A stretch of 64,000 bases of DNA, taken from positions 163,856 through 227,855 of the forward strand of contig MU266342.1 of the NCBI GenBank assembly GCA_021014945.1, in the 5' to 3' direction. The stretch's first letter is position 1, and every line of letters starts with the position of its first letter. The notes under the pieces were generated by a model. That model worked only from the letters and a program-made list of their open reading frames with translations. It did no database searches and was not told the DNA's origin. This DNA is from Leucogyrophana mollusca. Its lineage: Eukaryota > Basidiomycota > Agaricomycetes > Boletales. The position numbers and the translations under genes are program-made. This document shows positions 22,066 through 34,154 of this stretch, one piece after another.

Positions 22066-23169
22066 GGCCCAAAAATATAGATACGGCAGACTTTGAGTCC
22101 GCCTTTTGCTTCAGACCGGGATCTGCGTTCGCTGGGGATGTCGTCGTGTCCTTTCAAGTTATAATTTATGTTCGTGACAGCTCTGGATCACGCTTGCACT
22201 CAATGCCGGTGCTCCACCCAAATTCGGTATGTCGCGGCCGTTTTCAGCCAAAAGCGAAAACATTTGGACGATCGTCGAGGCCTTTTCACCATCTAAGTCT
22301 GCCATGGAAACTTTTACAATCGTGACGAATCAATATCGGGCCCAGCTTGTTTCACCGGGGAATCTTCCATCTCAAGAGGACTCGGAGTCCGCGCCGTGGG
22401 TCAATCGATGAAGAATGACAGAACAAAGCCTTCTGCGAGCACTGTGGGGGAGATTCAAGGAGGTCTAGGAAGATGAGCTGACACGGTCAGTCACTATGCA
22501 GACCCGGAGCCCAACGAATCTGTCCTCTATTACAATATTGGCTGCGGCTGATAGGATGATAAGTATGTAGCATCTCACGCTTTTGCAGGCTTTTGCTAAC
22601 CAGCTGGCATCGGGTCCGTTCCGGGGCTGATCTGCGCCGCTCGAGAAGCATGCCCCCTTGTACGTTTCGGTCTTCTCCCCTTCAACTGACGATCCGTGCA
22701 GAAACCTAATAACAAACGCTGGGCGCGGATAATCGAGAGGCTTTCGATTTCGGCGGCGAACAAACTTCGAAGTGGGGCTGGACGCCAATGCCGACACACC
22801 CAAACCTCGCCATCTGACTCGCACCCAGGGCAGCCACGTTTTTTTTTGTTCTGACGTTACCTTCCGACTAGTGGAACGACTTCCCAGGTGAACACTAGTC
22901 CGTGAGGTTCACCAGGAACAGTATCCTTGGCAGTCTCTGGAGGTATCGGATCATGCTTTATACCCCTTGAAACCCAGGGCTCCAACCTCCAAAGCGTGAT
23001 GGTCTACCACCAAACGCTCCAGTCGGCTTTTATCATGTGACCGTGTATGGAACGCGAACTAGAAAATTTCTAATAGAAGCTTCATAGAACCAGCTACTAT
23101 GGCACTGTACTTACACGTTCCGATGGCCATCCGCTCAGACCCAGCTCTTTCATATGGGAAAAACCCTCG
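22066..23169. other. Intergenic region
   Basis: The stretch contains the transporter promoter and leads into a small orphan gene. Open frames are present on both strands, including a minus-strand frame of 119 codons at 22465-22824, but none shows a domain, signal peptide or splice-linked extension. A run of nine T lies near 22839. Confidence 0.4.
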
Positions 23170-23642
23170 ATGCGTCGCGCCTTACAACGAGGAAGGGCAT
23201 ACTATCCTCCTTACGGGACTTTTGGATACATAATCCCACCTATTCGCGTCCTGCGGCGTGTGCTGATGACCCTGTTTTCACAAGTTAGGTTAAAATCCAG
23301 TGTGCTTGCTTGAATCGAGCGCACCGATTTATGTGCCTTGGTTTGCAGATGCATCAATCTATGATGAACGCCCAGGCTTCGAGTTCCATCTCCCCTTCTA
23401 CCTTGTCAGCCATGTGAACTTGATCTGGCGATTATCTTTTGCACTGAACGGAGACATTATTCCGAGTGTCAGAACTGCCAACTACGTATCACCGGATTTG
23501 CTTGCCAAAGTAGCTCTGCTGATGTATGAGTTCATCGGAACGCCACCGTAAGTGTTACTTTGTGATTCATTTTTCGCTTATTTCCAGAACAATATCTCAA
23601 ACAGGGCTGGGTTACGGAAACCGTATAAAGGAGCGGGCATGA
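23170..23642 (+). CDS. Small orphan gene, unidentified
   Basis: Candidate spliced gene of about 130 codons. A first exon from ATG 23170 (MRRALQRGRAYYPPYG) can join by a weak intron (acceptor AATCCAG at 23294-23300) to an exon reading CLLESSAPIYVPWFADASIY. This exon ends at a good donor GTAAGT after FIGTPP. After an acceptor TTTCCAG at about 23587, TISQTGLGYGNRIKERA follows and stops at 23640. The composition looks protein-like, with no membrane helix or known domain. It lies 82 bases before the P450 start on the same strand. The first intron is uncertain. Confidence 0.3.
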
Positions 23643-23724
23643 TAATGCTCGGTCGTGTTGTCCTGACACGACCCCAGACCTGTACGAAATCCCCTGTCAG
23701 TGTGCTGTATATTGCTCCGCATCC

Positions 23725-25766
23725 ATGTTCTATACGCTCCACCTCGCTCTTGGCTTCAGTTTTGTGTACTTTGTTAGATTTGTCCATCAACGCCTTTCAG
23801 CTGCTCTTATCCTGCGAAATATCCCGGGTCCAAAGAGCTCGTCGTGGATCTGGGGAGAGGAACAAAACCTCTACTACAGCTCAGCGCCAGGCTCCCTATA
23901 TCTAGAATGGCATCGTAACTTCGGCAAAGTCGTTAAATTCACAGGTGCTTTTGGGGTGAGTACCATTCATATTGAAGACTGAGACCACTCTCCATCTAAC
24001 ATCACTCGTTAGCATCAAGTCCTGTCCATAACAGATCCTCGAGCAATCACGTTCATCCTGGGTGAAGGGGTTTACCAGTTTCCCAAGCCTGATGGCGTGC
24101 GGGCCTGGTTTGGGACCCTGCTTGGTGAGGGTATATTATGGATCGAAGGTAACATTCTCCACAGTGGTCATCTACCTGTACTGACGCTCCGAGAAAGGGA
24201 AAGAGGCTCACGAGAAGCAACGTCGCGCCGTTGGTCCTGCATTGAGGTATGTACTACCAAAGGATGTTTGCGCCCACACTGACATTATCTCCCAAGCCCG
24301 CAATCCGCTAGAAATATGACGACGGTCTTCTACGATAATGCCACGAGGGTAAGCCTCCGTTTTCATTCCCTGCACAGTCGTCTAAGTTCACTCGCAGATG
24401 GCCACCCAATGGCATCGATTATTCGATGCCAACCAAAGTGATGACCTAATGATTGAAATGACCAACTGGGCGGGACGCTATGCGTGCGCCTTCTTCCATC
24501 CGTTGACAAATTTCTTGTTGACAACTGAAACATGCAGGCTCGATACTATCGGGCGGGCGGCCTTCTCATATGATTTCGACTGTCTGCGAGGACAACCACA
24601 TGCCCTAGCAGAGACGCTCGACTCTCTCACGAATCACGAGAAATCACGAACTTCATTTTATATGCGTGCCCTCTTCTGGTTGGCACCTTGGATTCTGCAC
24701 GTTGGCAAGAAAGGTCAGATGATTCGCAAGACCCGAAAGGAGCTCGGCGAACTAGCGACCAACATCCTGAAAGATGCCAAGCTGGCGGCGGACCCGACCA
24801 GTAAGACGCTCATGTCGCTTATGCGTGAGTGATCAGCCCCTTGTATAAAACTCGACTGATCATGGCATGTGCAGTGAAAGCCGACAAGCTAGACTCTGTC
24901 GAGCAGATGGACGAAGAGCATATTGCTGCCCAGATGCGGACGATAATTTCCGCAGGATACGAGCCTGTATCTGCGGCATTGTCGGTGAGTTCTTCAGATA
25001 TGACGCCTCTGCGATCACTGACAGACGCATTTTGTAGTGGATATTTTACGAACTTGCCACGAACCCTCAACGACAACAAGCAATCCGAGAAGAAGTTGCG
25101 AACGCTGGCGATCCTTCTTACGACGAACTGAATAACAACTACCCACTGCTTGACGCATTTTTCCTTGAAACCCTTCGCATCCATCCCCCTGTATTGGAAA
25201 ACCACCACCAGGTCGGTATCGGTCTCCTTGTCGGTGCCCTCAACGCTGACGCAGAAATGTAGGCGGCCGAGACTGTCAGCGTACCTCTCGCAGAACCTCT
25301 TCCAGGCACAACCGACCTCCATCTGATAATACCGAAGGGCACTATCCTGGGTATTCCAGTCAACGTCATTCAAAAGGACCCCATGGTCTGGGGCCCCGAT
25401 GCGGATGTTTTCCGACCAGAGCGCTGGTCACAGCGCAACTTCCGCGGCACTCGGGACCTCTTCGCCTTCAGTGCAGGGTAAGCTATTGTTTTCGATGGCC
25501 GAAGCTTACAGGCTGAACTCCGTTAGCCCTCGAGGTTGTCTGGGCAGAAACTTCGCGATTACTGAGATCAAGGTTGGTTCCAACACCAATGCAAATAAAG
25601 GATCTCTACTGACTCGACACAGGCCCTCATGGTGACACTTCTTCGTAGTTTTTCTTTCTCTTGTCCCTACGACATCGAGGCTTTCCAGAGTTTCGTCATC
25701 CGGCCGCGTGTCGCAGGCCAAGGTCCGAGCTCTCTTCCTCTCCTCGTACGAAGATTGTCCGAGTGA
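23725..25766 (+). CDS. Cytochrome P450 monooxygenase (basidiomycete type)
   Basis: ER-anchored haem-thiolate monooxygenase. An N-terminal membrane helix (LHLALGFSFVYFVRFV) is followed by the hinge NIPGPKSSSWIWG. Further motifs are a C-helix-like KEHEKQRRAVGPALS region, the I-helix segment SAGYEPVSAALSW, the ExxR motif ETLRIHP, PERW, and the haem loop FSAGPRGCLGRNFA with its Cys ligand. It ends PLLVRRLSE. About nine to ten introns split it, all readable. In the I-helix the residue after Glu is Pro (CCT) where Thr is normally found. Substrate is unknown and no tailoring gene cluster surrounds it. Confidence 0.88.
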
Positions 25767-26096
25767 CTGTGTTACACCCACCTGGCTAATTTGTACAACT
25801 AAGCATACATCGAAACTGCTGCGTCGACTTTTATCTGTACTAACTAATTTACGCTTCGAAATTGATATCCTTGACACTCGTGACTGTGCGGACCTGGACA
25901 AGTGGTCAAAGACTGTGTATTCAATGTAGACTCAATTTTGCGCACAAATAAGCATGAGCACTGTGTTAAGACAACTGTAAAGAACAATGTGCGTGGGCCA
26001 CCTACACCTCCAAATCAAACGGCAAGATTAATGATAAGTAAATTGGGATATCCCAAGTTAAATTCTGGCAGTGCAGATCATTGAGAAGGCAGTCAT
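25767..26096. other. Intergenic, convergent 3' flanks
   Basis: AT-rich sequence lies between the end of the P450 and the end of the histone chaperone gene. No gene is supported. Confidence 0.5.
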
Positions 26097-27127
26097 TTAC
26101 TCCTTCTTCTGCTTTTTGGCTCTGGGCTTCTCCAGATCGATCTCCTCCGCGTCATCGTCGTCGTCATCGCTGTCCTCGTCTTCGGAGTCAAGATCATCGC
26201 CGCCCATGTTACCGAGGAAGTAGTCGGTAGCTTCAGGGAAGATTTCGTTTGCGATAGTAGTCCCAATCTACGCAGATAACATCAGCTATGCTAAATATCT
26301 GTGGGCCGAGCATGCTCACGTCGAAGGGGTCGGCCGCGACCTCGAAGAAGTGGAAGAAACTGCCAGACTCTGCTGGCATGTCGTCCTCGTCGTCCTCTTC
26401 GGCAACACGTGGGTGCAGCTTAGTCAACGCGTTCCCAGGATCTTTCCAGGAGATTTTTGTAGCCTAGCGCACCGCTTCAGCACCAAGAAAAGATAAGGGA
26501 AAGATATCCTAACCGAAGGCTGAACATCACGTTCCCAAGAGAAATCGAGCATCGAAGGGGTAATGCCATCAGCGTCTGCGGTTTCATCCGACGCAGCAGG
26601 GGGAGGGATGTACTTGTACTCCTTCTTCAAGACAGAGTCGGAGAAGTAGGGGTTCGATTTGAAATACTGGTATGATGAAGTGAGTACCACTCAATACCCA
26701 CAGCCGAAAGGTAAAACATACGAATTCAATAGTATAACACCTCGACTCCTGAGGGTCGCGAGCAATCCATATATCTTCGAGATAGCTCAGGGCTACCTGA
26801 TCGATGTTATGCTGAGCGTGAAACGCGAAGATGCTGTGGTTCATCAACGCGACGGGCCAAAACTTAGGTATTGACTTGGCCACCGCGCGCCTTTTCTCGT
26901 AAACAGACACGAGTTGCTGTTGAGCACGTCGCTCTGTATAGCATGTCAGCATGGGTGAGGTTTCAGACTCGGAGGCACTCACCCAGTAAAAGCTCTGCAC
27001 GTTGGATATCCTTTTGGACATTTTGGAGTTTCTGAGCATCCTCGTCACTCAGTTCCACGTTTTGGAGGGGGTTCTTTTCAATATCTGCGCCAGGAGAGGC
27101 GCGCTTTTTACCTGCTTTGGCGGACAT
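26097..27127 (-). CDS. NAP/SET-family histone chaperone
   Basis: Starts MSAKAGKKRASPGADIEKN. The dimerisation helix reads LSDEDAQKLQNVQKDIQRAEL and then ERRAQQQLVSVYEKRRAVAKSIPKFWPVAL. The earmuff domain includes FYFKSNPYFSDSVLKKEYKY, ISWKDPGNALTKLHPR and SGSFFHFFE. The acidic tail (DSEDEDSDDDDDDDAEEIDL) ends in a basic Lys-rich stretch. The gap between helix and domain and the short N-terminus fit the SET/TAF-I/Vps75 branch better than NAP1 itself. It binds H3-H4 or H2A-H2B in the nucleus. Several introns are present. Confidence 0.9.
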
Positions 27128-27412
27128 TGCGATGTAAGAATTTCAAAGCGGCCTTGTAGGGAGAGCACACGGTAAGCTTTCGGTCCTCTTGAAATTTTGG
27201 GCGATCTCTATGACAGAGGGTTTGAACTCCGCTGTGGCGTCGGGTTAACTTGTGAGTGAGCACCCCTAAGAGCTCATTGTGGCCAGCGGTGAGAAAGCAT
27301 GGTGAATATTATCTGCCCTTGCGTAATATGGAGACAAATGCCAAATAATGAATGAGAGCATAAATCTGAACAGGAAAAGCTTCAAGTATCTATGATGAAG
27401 CGATGAAGCGTT

Positions 27413-30170
27413 TTAGTCTACTCTTTTCTTTGTGCCCATCTCGATCTCCTCGATGCGGTTCACAGTCAAGGCTCTCTTACGACCGCTTGGTATCCACTGC
27501 GACCCAACGCCGTTCTCCTTTCCACCCAGCTTGATCTTCTTGGCAATTGGGCCCGTAAAACCTTTACCATGGTGCCCGGAACGGAAGCCTGGCCCTTCAT
27601 AGTATATGATATCAGTAGGGGGGATCAGTCGAGGCCAAGACACGTAGTCAATCCCGTGGATCATGATGAAGACGAGGGACAATGAAGCGATAGTGAACCA
27701 AAGCATGAAGTAGTAGAAAAGGGAATAGTCTGGGCCGTCGCTGTCAGTGAATCATCCCACCATGTAGTTATGACAGTAAGGCATACCCGACGTTCTTGGG
27801 AGGGTGAGACCTGCGCAAATCATAAACAACGAAAATGTCGCGATGTATGGGACCTGCGTTATGATCAGCTTGTAGTTCACGGCAAGCAGCACATGGAACG
27901 GGTACTCACCGAACGGATCACAAGAGGTCTGCTGTCCCCAATCAAAGCCAAGGCGGTTGATGCACCGGTTCTCGGGGTCCATGTCCCAGTGACGAGGTCG
28001 AATGCATCCTGTAAGTCATGATAAATCACTGTGGCACCAATAACGAGATACACCCACTTGTCTTGTGCCGTCGAAGTGGTTGTTTTTGATGTACCGCATG
28101 ATACTCTTATACCCATCTTCAAGGGCACCCATTTTTGTTCGCTTATTGGTGCGAGTGAAGTCGGTCTTTAGCGCACCCGAGCCAGCATATGCCTTGGATA
28201 TCATGTCAGCGTGGTCAGCCCACACTGGTTACCGCAAAAATAACAGTCAGTGGAGGGACCGAGTAAAATCAGATCGGACCCACTTTCACGGAAATCTCTA
28301 CTCAGAGTTTCAAAGTCGTCGACACCTTCGCTCTCGGACAGAATGCCCAACGCTTTGAGCTGGTGATCGAGGGTCCACTTTGCCAAGGCGGCCTGGACAA
28401 CATTCGTTCTATCCAGATTGTCCATGCAGTTGGTTCGCACTGTGCCTTGTTGCTGTTGTACAGGATTCGACTGCGCTGCGTCGAGATGGAAGTACCTGAG
28501 GCAATACATCAGCTGAAAACTAATGCAAAGGTTGTTCGAGAGGGTTTCACCCTTGTTTGACGAGATCCTCCTCCATCTTCTCAATTAGGACACTAATTCG
28601 ATCCCACCGCATATGTTTACATTCATTGTGGAAATCGAAATACTGATACTTGACTTCCGGAATCTCAACCTGGGCGTAACAGTAAGATTTTAACGAACAG
28701 AACTGAAGTCACAAGGCACACCTGGGCGACGGCACGCTCATAAGCCTCCTTGACAGGCTGTTCGTGGCCTTTCTGATTGACCAGATTGATCAAACTCTGC
28801 TCGCCGTAAAGCGCAACTTGTTCTTTCAAATGCAGCCGCATGGCGTCAACCTGACAATCCGTCGGTCACTTCGCTAGCAACCAACCCGTGGACAAAAACT
28901 AACCGTATCCTGAAGCTCCATAACCTGCAAGTCGGGCTTATACCTGAGCGTATTGACCTCACCCCAGAAGACAGGCACACTTCCACGAATCTGAACAAAA
29001 CTGAGTTTGTGGCTGAAGCTGTCGCTGCTGGGGACGCGACCCGTCGTTCGTTCCTCGACAAGCAGTATCTGCTCGGTCTCGTTGAAATTGGCGACATGTC
29101 CCTCGTGATCGATGCCACGCCGGAAGTACCTTGTACCGGCTCTGTATCGTGAGCGGCGGCTGATGATACCCAATTGGATGCGCTCGCCGTGTATATAGAC
29201 AGAACGCAGGTCAAAGGCTAGAGGTCGCACCTTCAAAAACCGAAGGTAGGCGCGACAAGAATAACTTACTGCCGTAGATGATGGGAAGAATGTAGGGGCT
29301 GAGCTGTGCAATTCGTTAAATAAGCGCAGCAGTCTCATGAAGTCTCTTACATCATGAGCAATGTCTGTATCTATCAGCCTCGACTGTAGGAACCTAGAAT
29401 CAACCGTTAGCTGGAGAGTATGCAATCACAGGCCGACTAACTTATTCCAGAAGAATCTGTCATCTGCCTGCAGCACGGTCAGAAGTTGTGAATCGTTGAC
29501 CAGAGGCACTCCACTCACCACCTCCCACAGAGGTTTGTCACGTTCGCTGCTCTGTTGTGCCCACTGAGTCTGCAACCGCCGGGACAGATCCCACCCATAG
29601 CTGAACAAGAAGTGGCCACCAAACAAGTGCGACTTGACCAGAGCCAACAAATGGCCCTCGACAGCATGAGGCGGACTTTGCACGGACACATTGGGATTGA
29701 GAGGGAGGATGTCAAAGTCTGCAGCACGGTATACGTCGTGTCCCATCAGACGTCCCCGGTGTTCTCGCCCTGTCATTACGATCACATACTCCGCTGTGCG
29801 TCCGGGCATGAGCTGGATTGTTGAGGAGAACCCATAAAGCATGACGCACAGAAAGCGAGTGATATCAGGCCGAGTATGCCATATACTGTCTTTCCGTATC
29901 TGGCGGCGCTCGAGGGTACGGGGGTATTGGATGCTTCGTCTGTGTCAAACTGTGTACGGCTGGCCGAGACGCTTCTGCACTTACGATTGAGAATGATGTC
30001 GCCGGTCGCTCTCTGGATTGTGAGAGACTGAGCCCCGACTGGTTCCACGGGCACAAAAGTATAGGCAGCCTGGCCGTCAATAAATCTGAGCCGCAAGAGG
30101 GTCAATTGACGTCTCAATGCTTCCGGAGAATGCAAGCCTACAAGTTAAGTCTTTGGTATACAGGCTTCAT
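27413..30170 (-). CDS. SAC1: SAC1 phosphoinositide phosphatase
   Basis: Integral ER/Golgi phosphatase that hydrolyses PI4P. A 29-nt first exon (30142-30170) encodes MKPVYQRLNL. It splices over a 56-nt intron (30086-30141) to FIDGQAAYTFVPVEPVG. N-terminal Sac domain blocks include GRLMGHDVYRAADFDILPLN and GHFLFSYGWDLSRRLQ. The catalytic CX5R motif lies in RTNCMDNLDRTNVVQAALAK. Two C-terminal membrane helices (around FMLWFTIASLSLVFIMI) are followed by a tail ending GTKKRVD. The ATG at 30170 was chosen because the frame entering FIDGQAAY has no other Met and the splice restores the expected LNLF sequence. The gene has many introns. Confidence 0.9.
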
Positions 30171-30307
30171 GATGATGGTCAGAGAGAGAAGAGCGGAATG
30201 TCGAACTTGGTCACCGCGTCGCGCGTTTGCAGCGTTTGCTTCGAAAGCGTGTGTCTGAGTCTGAAACGCAAACATAGGCTCATATCCTCTACGGTGACTA
30301 TAGGGCC
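30171..30307. promoter_or_regulatory. Compact bidirectional promoter, SAC1 / U2A'
   Basis: Only 137 bases separate the divergent start codons of the SAC1 and U2 A' genes, so the two promoters must overlap. No TATA box is obvious. Confidence 0.6.
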
Positions 30308-31229
30308 ATGGTAAAGCTCACTCCAGAGCTCTTGGCTCAGGCGCCGTCTGCTTTGAACCCAGTAAAAGAACGCCAACTCGATCTTCGAGGTGAGCAGACC
30401 CAAATATTCCTCCAAGACGCGCTCAAACCGGCTCACAGGCTACAAAATACCTGCCATTGAAAATCTTGGTGTCACCAGGGTGAGCCTTTTGAGATACGTT
30501 ATCCTCCACGTTCTCATTCTGAAGCTATGCTCGACGATAAATAGGACCAGCACGATGCTATAGATTTGACAGATAATTCCATCACCGCCCTCGGGAACCT
30601 CCCCTTGCTTAAACGACTGCGAACACTCCTGCTTGCCAACAACCGAATATCATCGATCTCTCCTTCCATCCACCTATCGGTGCCTAATTTAACAACGCTC
30701 GTCCTCACCGGCAACAATGTAACAGAGCTTGGGGATCTTGAGCCGCTGAGAGAAATCAGAGGGCTAACATACCTGTCCCTGATGGGGAACCCTGTTGGGG
30801 AAAAGAAATGGTATCGCGAGTGGCTTGCGTGGAGAATACCATCGCTGAGAGTTCTCGATTTTCAGAGGATCCGGGATAAGGTGCGCGCACGACGTTCGGA
30901 CAATCAGCGCGATCGGGATGCTCAGAAATCCACACTTTCAGGAGCGGCACACGGGGAAGTCGTTGTTCCTTACAGCTGAAGGCCTGCCCACCGCCCTTGC
31001 GACAACTATATCAACTACTGTCTCTAAGCAAGGTGCAAAGACGACCGTTACTACAGATGAACCCAGGCCGGCTGTACCTTCGGGCAAGGCGGGGCGGCTC
31101 ATGTCAAAAGAGGATGCCGACAAGGTCAAGGCGGCCATCGCAAAAGCGACATCCATCGAAGAGATCAGGCGGCTGGAGAGAAGCCTGAGAGAAGGATACA
31201 TGCCAAGCATGGAGACAGTTGGTGCTTGA
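30308..31229 (+). CDS. LEA1: U2 snRNP A' protein (leucine-rich repeat)
   Basis: Spliceosomal U2 component that pairs with U2B''. Exons give MVKLTPELLAQAPSALNPVK, then LDLRGYKIPAIENLGVTR, then DAIDLTDNSITALGNLPLLK. Successive leucine-rich repeats follow: LRTLLLANNRISSISP, LTTLVLTGNNVTELGDLEPL and LTYLSLMGNPV. The LRR cap is YREWLAWRIPSLRVLDFQRI. After another intron the C-terminal helices read LMSKEDADKVKAAIAKATSI and end PSMETVGA. The repeat order and the N-terminal ELLAQAPSALNPVKERQLDLRG are diagnostic of U2A'. It is divergent from SAC1. Confidence 0.92.
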
Positions 31230-31353
31230 GCGTAATGTGATGTACATTGTATTTTTGGCGTATTATCTACCATTGCTGGCTTGCGACATCATGATTCATG
31301 AATGATTTCTTGGAATAAATCCCGGCGCGTGTGCGGCACGCCCCTGTGGCATC

Positions 31354-32195
31354 TTACAGGCCAGCGTTCCCGATCCACAAGCCGTGGAAGACGAGAGCTA
31401 CCACTGCCCCGAGGTTGGCCAGGGAGCTGACACCGTGCAACATCCCAAAGCGCGAGTTAAGAGCCTTCATCTCAGCTGATACCTGGATAATGGCGAGCTA
31501 TCAACTGGAGCGAATAGAACCAACGCTTCATAGGGCTTACATCAGGGTCGTTGTAGCTTTTACCCTCCTCCTTCTCGAGTTTGTGGCGCACGAACATCGT
31601 CCTGCATCCTCATCAGCATGCCTAACAACCCTAGACATTTTCGCGCTTACTTGCTCGTCAACGGTCCGACAACGAATTGGTTTATGCCCTGGAGTCCAAT
31701 CACGCTCCCGAGAGTGTACACCTGCGCGACATCCGCGAGATAGGGTCGCGACAAGTTGGACAGGACGTCCTGGTGGGTATACGTCCAGAGGGCTAGTAAC
31801 GTCGCGGAGAGGCCCAACGAACTGGTGAAGTACACTGGGAAGGTGCGATGCTGAAGGGCGCCGAACTGATGCCTTGCTATATCACCGATTCAACATGTGA
31901 GTTTCGTGGAAAAGCGACAACCATGGAGGAAAACGTACGCAGCGACCTGAACGCAATTATGCCTAGCAGGCGGGAGAAATATCAGATGGTGTCTAGCTGA
32001 GAAAGGGTCATACACACCTCCAAAGAATGATATCCATATTGCTGGAGAGATGACTTATGTAGCGAACTTGCTTTACACGGTGAAGGGATGTCACTCACAC
32101 ATCCCGTAGAGCCAGCCATAGGCAAGCAGATAGATCCCCTTGATGCTCACAAGGCTCGTTAGAGACGCGAGGGTGAGTACTTCAGCTTGAGCCAT
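31354..32195 (-). CDS. TMEM205-like (DUF4149) membrane protein
   Basis: Small multi-pass membrane protein. Starts MAQAEVLTLASLTSLVSIKG. Membrane helices include a central VYFTSSLGLSATLLALWTY, followed by YLADVAQVYTLGSVIGLQGI and NQFVVGPLTSK. The family motif MFVRHKLEKEEGKSYNDPD then leads to the last helix (LANLGAVVALVFHGLW), ending IGNAGL. Four membrane helices are expected. The function of fungal members is not established. Short introns break the frame about five times. Confidence 0.82.
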
Positions 32196-32543
32196 TATGA
32201 TTATGTGCTGACAAGGACGAGTGTAGAGAGCAACCTGGGATGGGGGAACTTGTGTGAATAGATGTAGGAAGGAAAGAAGAGCTTCTCACTGGACATCAGA
32301 CCTCAGGTTATGCTGCCGTGGCGTGATCCGAATCCGATTTGCTGCCAGCAACAAGCATCACACATTCTCAAGGTCCGAGGTTCGCGTCGACAGCGAACAT
32401 AAATATGGCAATAATGGCTGCGCCCCCACTGTAAGTCCATCTGGACATCCCGGGGCGAGATACATAGGCTGGAGTGCCGCAGCGCTTGAAGAGGGGCTAA
32501 GAGTACGAATACATCATGGTAGTGAAGAAGTGTCGAAGCAACT
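32196..32543. other. Intergenic, TMEM205-like promoter and CSN6 3' flank
   Basis: No gene is supported. A + strand open frame across this stretch and into the antisense of CSN6 lacks any recognisable product. Confidence 0.5.
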
Positions 32544-33990
32544 TCAAGAATGCATGCTCCAATCCCCAGGCATTGTTCCTTGCCTGCCCATTCGCCTCCT
32601 TGGGCCCGGCATCGCTCGCTCGTCTCGGGAGGCACCAATGAGAACGATGTGCTTATCGACGAGCTATAGCAATAGACTAAGCACATCGAAAAACCCACCA
32701 GACGGGGCTATCACTTACATCATTCAAGGTGTTCGCCGATTTGGTTAGTGACGAGAGGAACGCTGTCAGCTGTACGTCTTCGTATTCCTGTGAGAATGAG
32801 TATTGGTATGGAAGAGAAGGCCAAGAGGGGATTCATGTCGGGAAGTACTTACGGTATTGAATTCTGCTCGGAAGCCCTTGTTTTCACTGGCAGGCAATGA
32901 TGAGAGCAAGGCTGATAGTGATCGAAGTGTGGTATGGTCTTTTGGCACTTGACCTAAAAGCTGGCTGAGAAAAGCAACGAAGACGCCGAATGCGGTGGGC
33001 ACCTACCCGAGACCACATTTGCGACGTACTGTACGAGCACCAGGATACGTTCATGGAGCATCTTAACCGCCGCTCTCTGCGTCTGCAGGTGCGACTCCAC
33101 TAACATAGACCGCTTGAGGACGTCACTTACCAGAGGCAGGATAACGGGCCAACTTACGAGTGGTGCCTCCACCTCCACCTTTGGCGGTCCAGTCGACTGC
33201 GATGCGCTCAGCCTCGCCTGTCTCGACTTTGTAGGCAGCTTCGATAAAGACGGAGCGCGTCTTCTTGTCACGAATCTCAATCGTGGGCTCGTACGCCTTG
33301 AACGGAAGAGTCTGTCCCGTGATATCGGAAGACGTGGGTGCGATGGATGATGGTTGGAGGACGAGGAGGAGTGGTGTGGGGCAGTATCTTGTGAACTGAT
33401 AGGGAATACAGATCAGGGATTCCGCGAGTCAGGGTAGTAGCGTCATTCACACCTGGTCATGCAAAGCTATATGACGGGATGTTGGGTTTGGTGCCACAGT
33501 ATACCACCCGATGAACTCCAAGGAGGGAAAGACCTGCTTGTCTGTTGCACGAGGAGTCATTCAGCCAGTCGTAGGGCATTTGGAATTTGACGGGGCGGTA
33601 CTTACACTGATCTCTCCTGGAGACCAGGAAGTCGTGGTCAACCATATCATCATGGTCTTGGAGTGTGGCAAGCTCAAATGTGTTAACGATCTCGACATCC
33701 CGGCCATTCTGTGTACCCAGTAGCGCGCCAAGGACTGCGGAGAGATCAGAGGGCGCTACGAAATAGCTAGTCTACCAGAAAACAAACCAAATGGAGAGTT
33801 TGACTCTGTCTGAAGCTTCAATCGCGTCAAGTGTTCCGAGATGTTAAGGATGGGCAACGGATGTCTGACCTCACTATCAGATATATCTTCTCCGAAGAAA
33901 CGTCGCAAAAGCTTACAGCGAAAGCGAAAGGCCAGACGTTGTGCTAGATGGAAGCACGACAGATAATTCATCGGTATCCATCGAACTCAT
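32544..33990 (-). CDS. CSN6: COP9 signalosome subunit 6 (MPN domain)
   Basis: Non-catalytic MPN subunit of the cullin-deneddylating COP9 signalosome. Starts MSSMDTDELSVVLPSS. After an intron the diagnostic HPLPILNISEHLTRLKLQ appears, then GALLGTQNGRDVEIVNTFEL and PSLEFIGWYTVAPNPT. The middle reads FKAYEPTIEIRDKKT and AERIAVDWTAKGGGGGT, then helices HLQTQRAAVKMLHERILVLV. The C-terminal helix is LTAFLSSLTKSANTLNDLVD. No JAMM zinc motif is present, as expected for CSN6 rather than CSN5. The choice over eIF3f rests on the LNISEH block and the C-terminal coiled region. Confidence 0.85.
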
Positions 33991-34081
33991 CGTGGTCGTT
34001 GATAACAACTTAAAGGATCAACGAAGCGCTCAAGTCAGCCAACTCGGAGGGGCACAAAAATTAAACAGATAGCAAAATGAA

Positions 34082-34154
34082 TTCCCATTAGCCGACTTGA
34101 ACGACTGACCTCGTCATTACTAGTGACGCGCTCTACCAACTGAGCTAAACGGGA
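34082..34154 (-). tRNA. tRNA-Thr (anticodon AGT)
   Basis: A 73-nt cloverleaf with no intron: acceptor TCCCGTT/AATGGGA, D arm GCTC..GAGC, anticodon arm CGTCA-CTAGTAA-TGACG with anticodon AGT, T arm AGTCG-TTCAAGT-CGGCT, and discriminator A. A TTTT terminator follows within about 10 bases on the minus strand. Confidence 0.93.

Noticed and set aside
22465..22824. Minus-strand 119-codon frame
   Set aside because: No motif, no promoter context, and the composition looks like random high-GC sequence.
23725..25766. Idea that the P450 is a pseudogene because of its I-helix change
   Set aside because: All exons join in frame, and ExxR, PERW and the haem Cys loop are intact, so it is kept as a gene with an unusual residue.
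32544..33990. eIF3f as identity of the MPN-domain gene
   Set aside because: The LNISEHLTRL block and the C-terminal LTKSANTLNDL helix fit CSN6 better.
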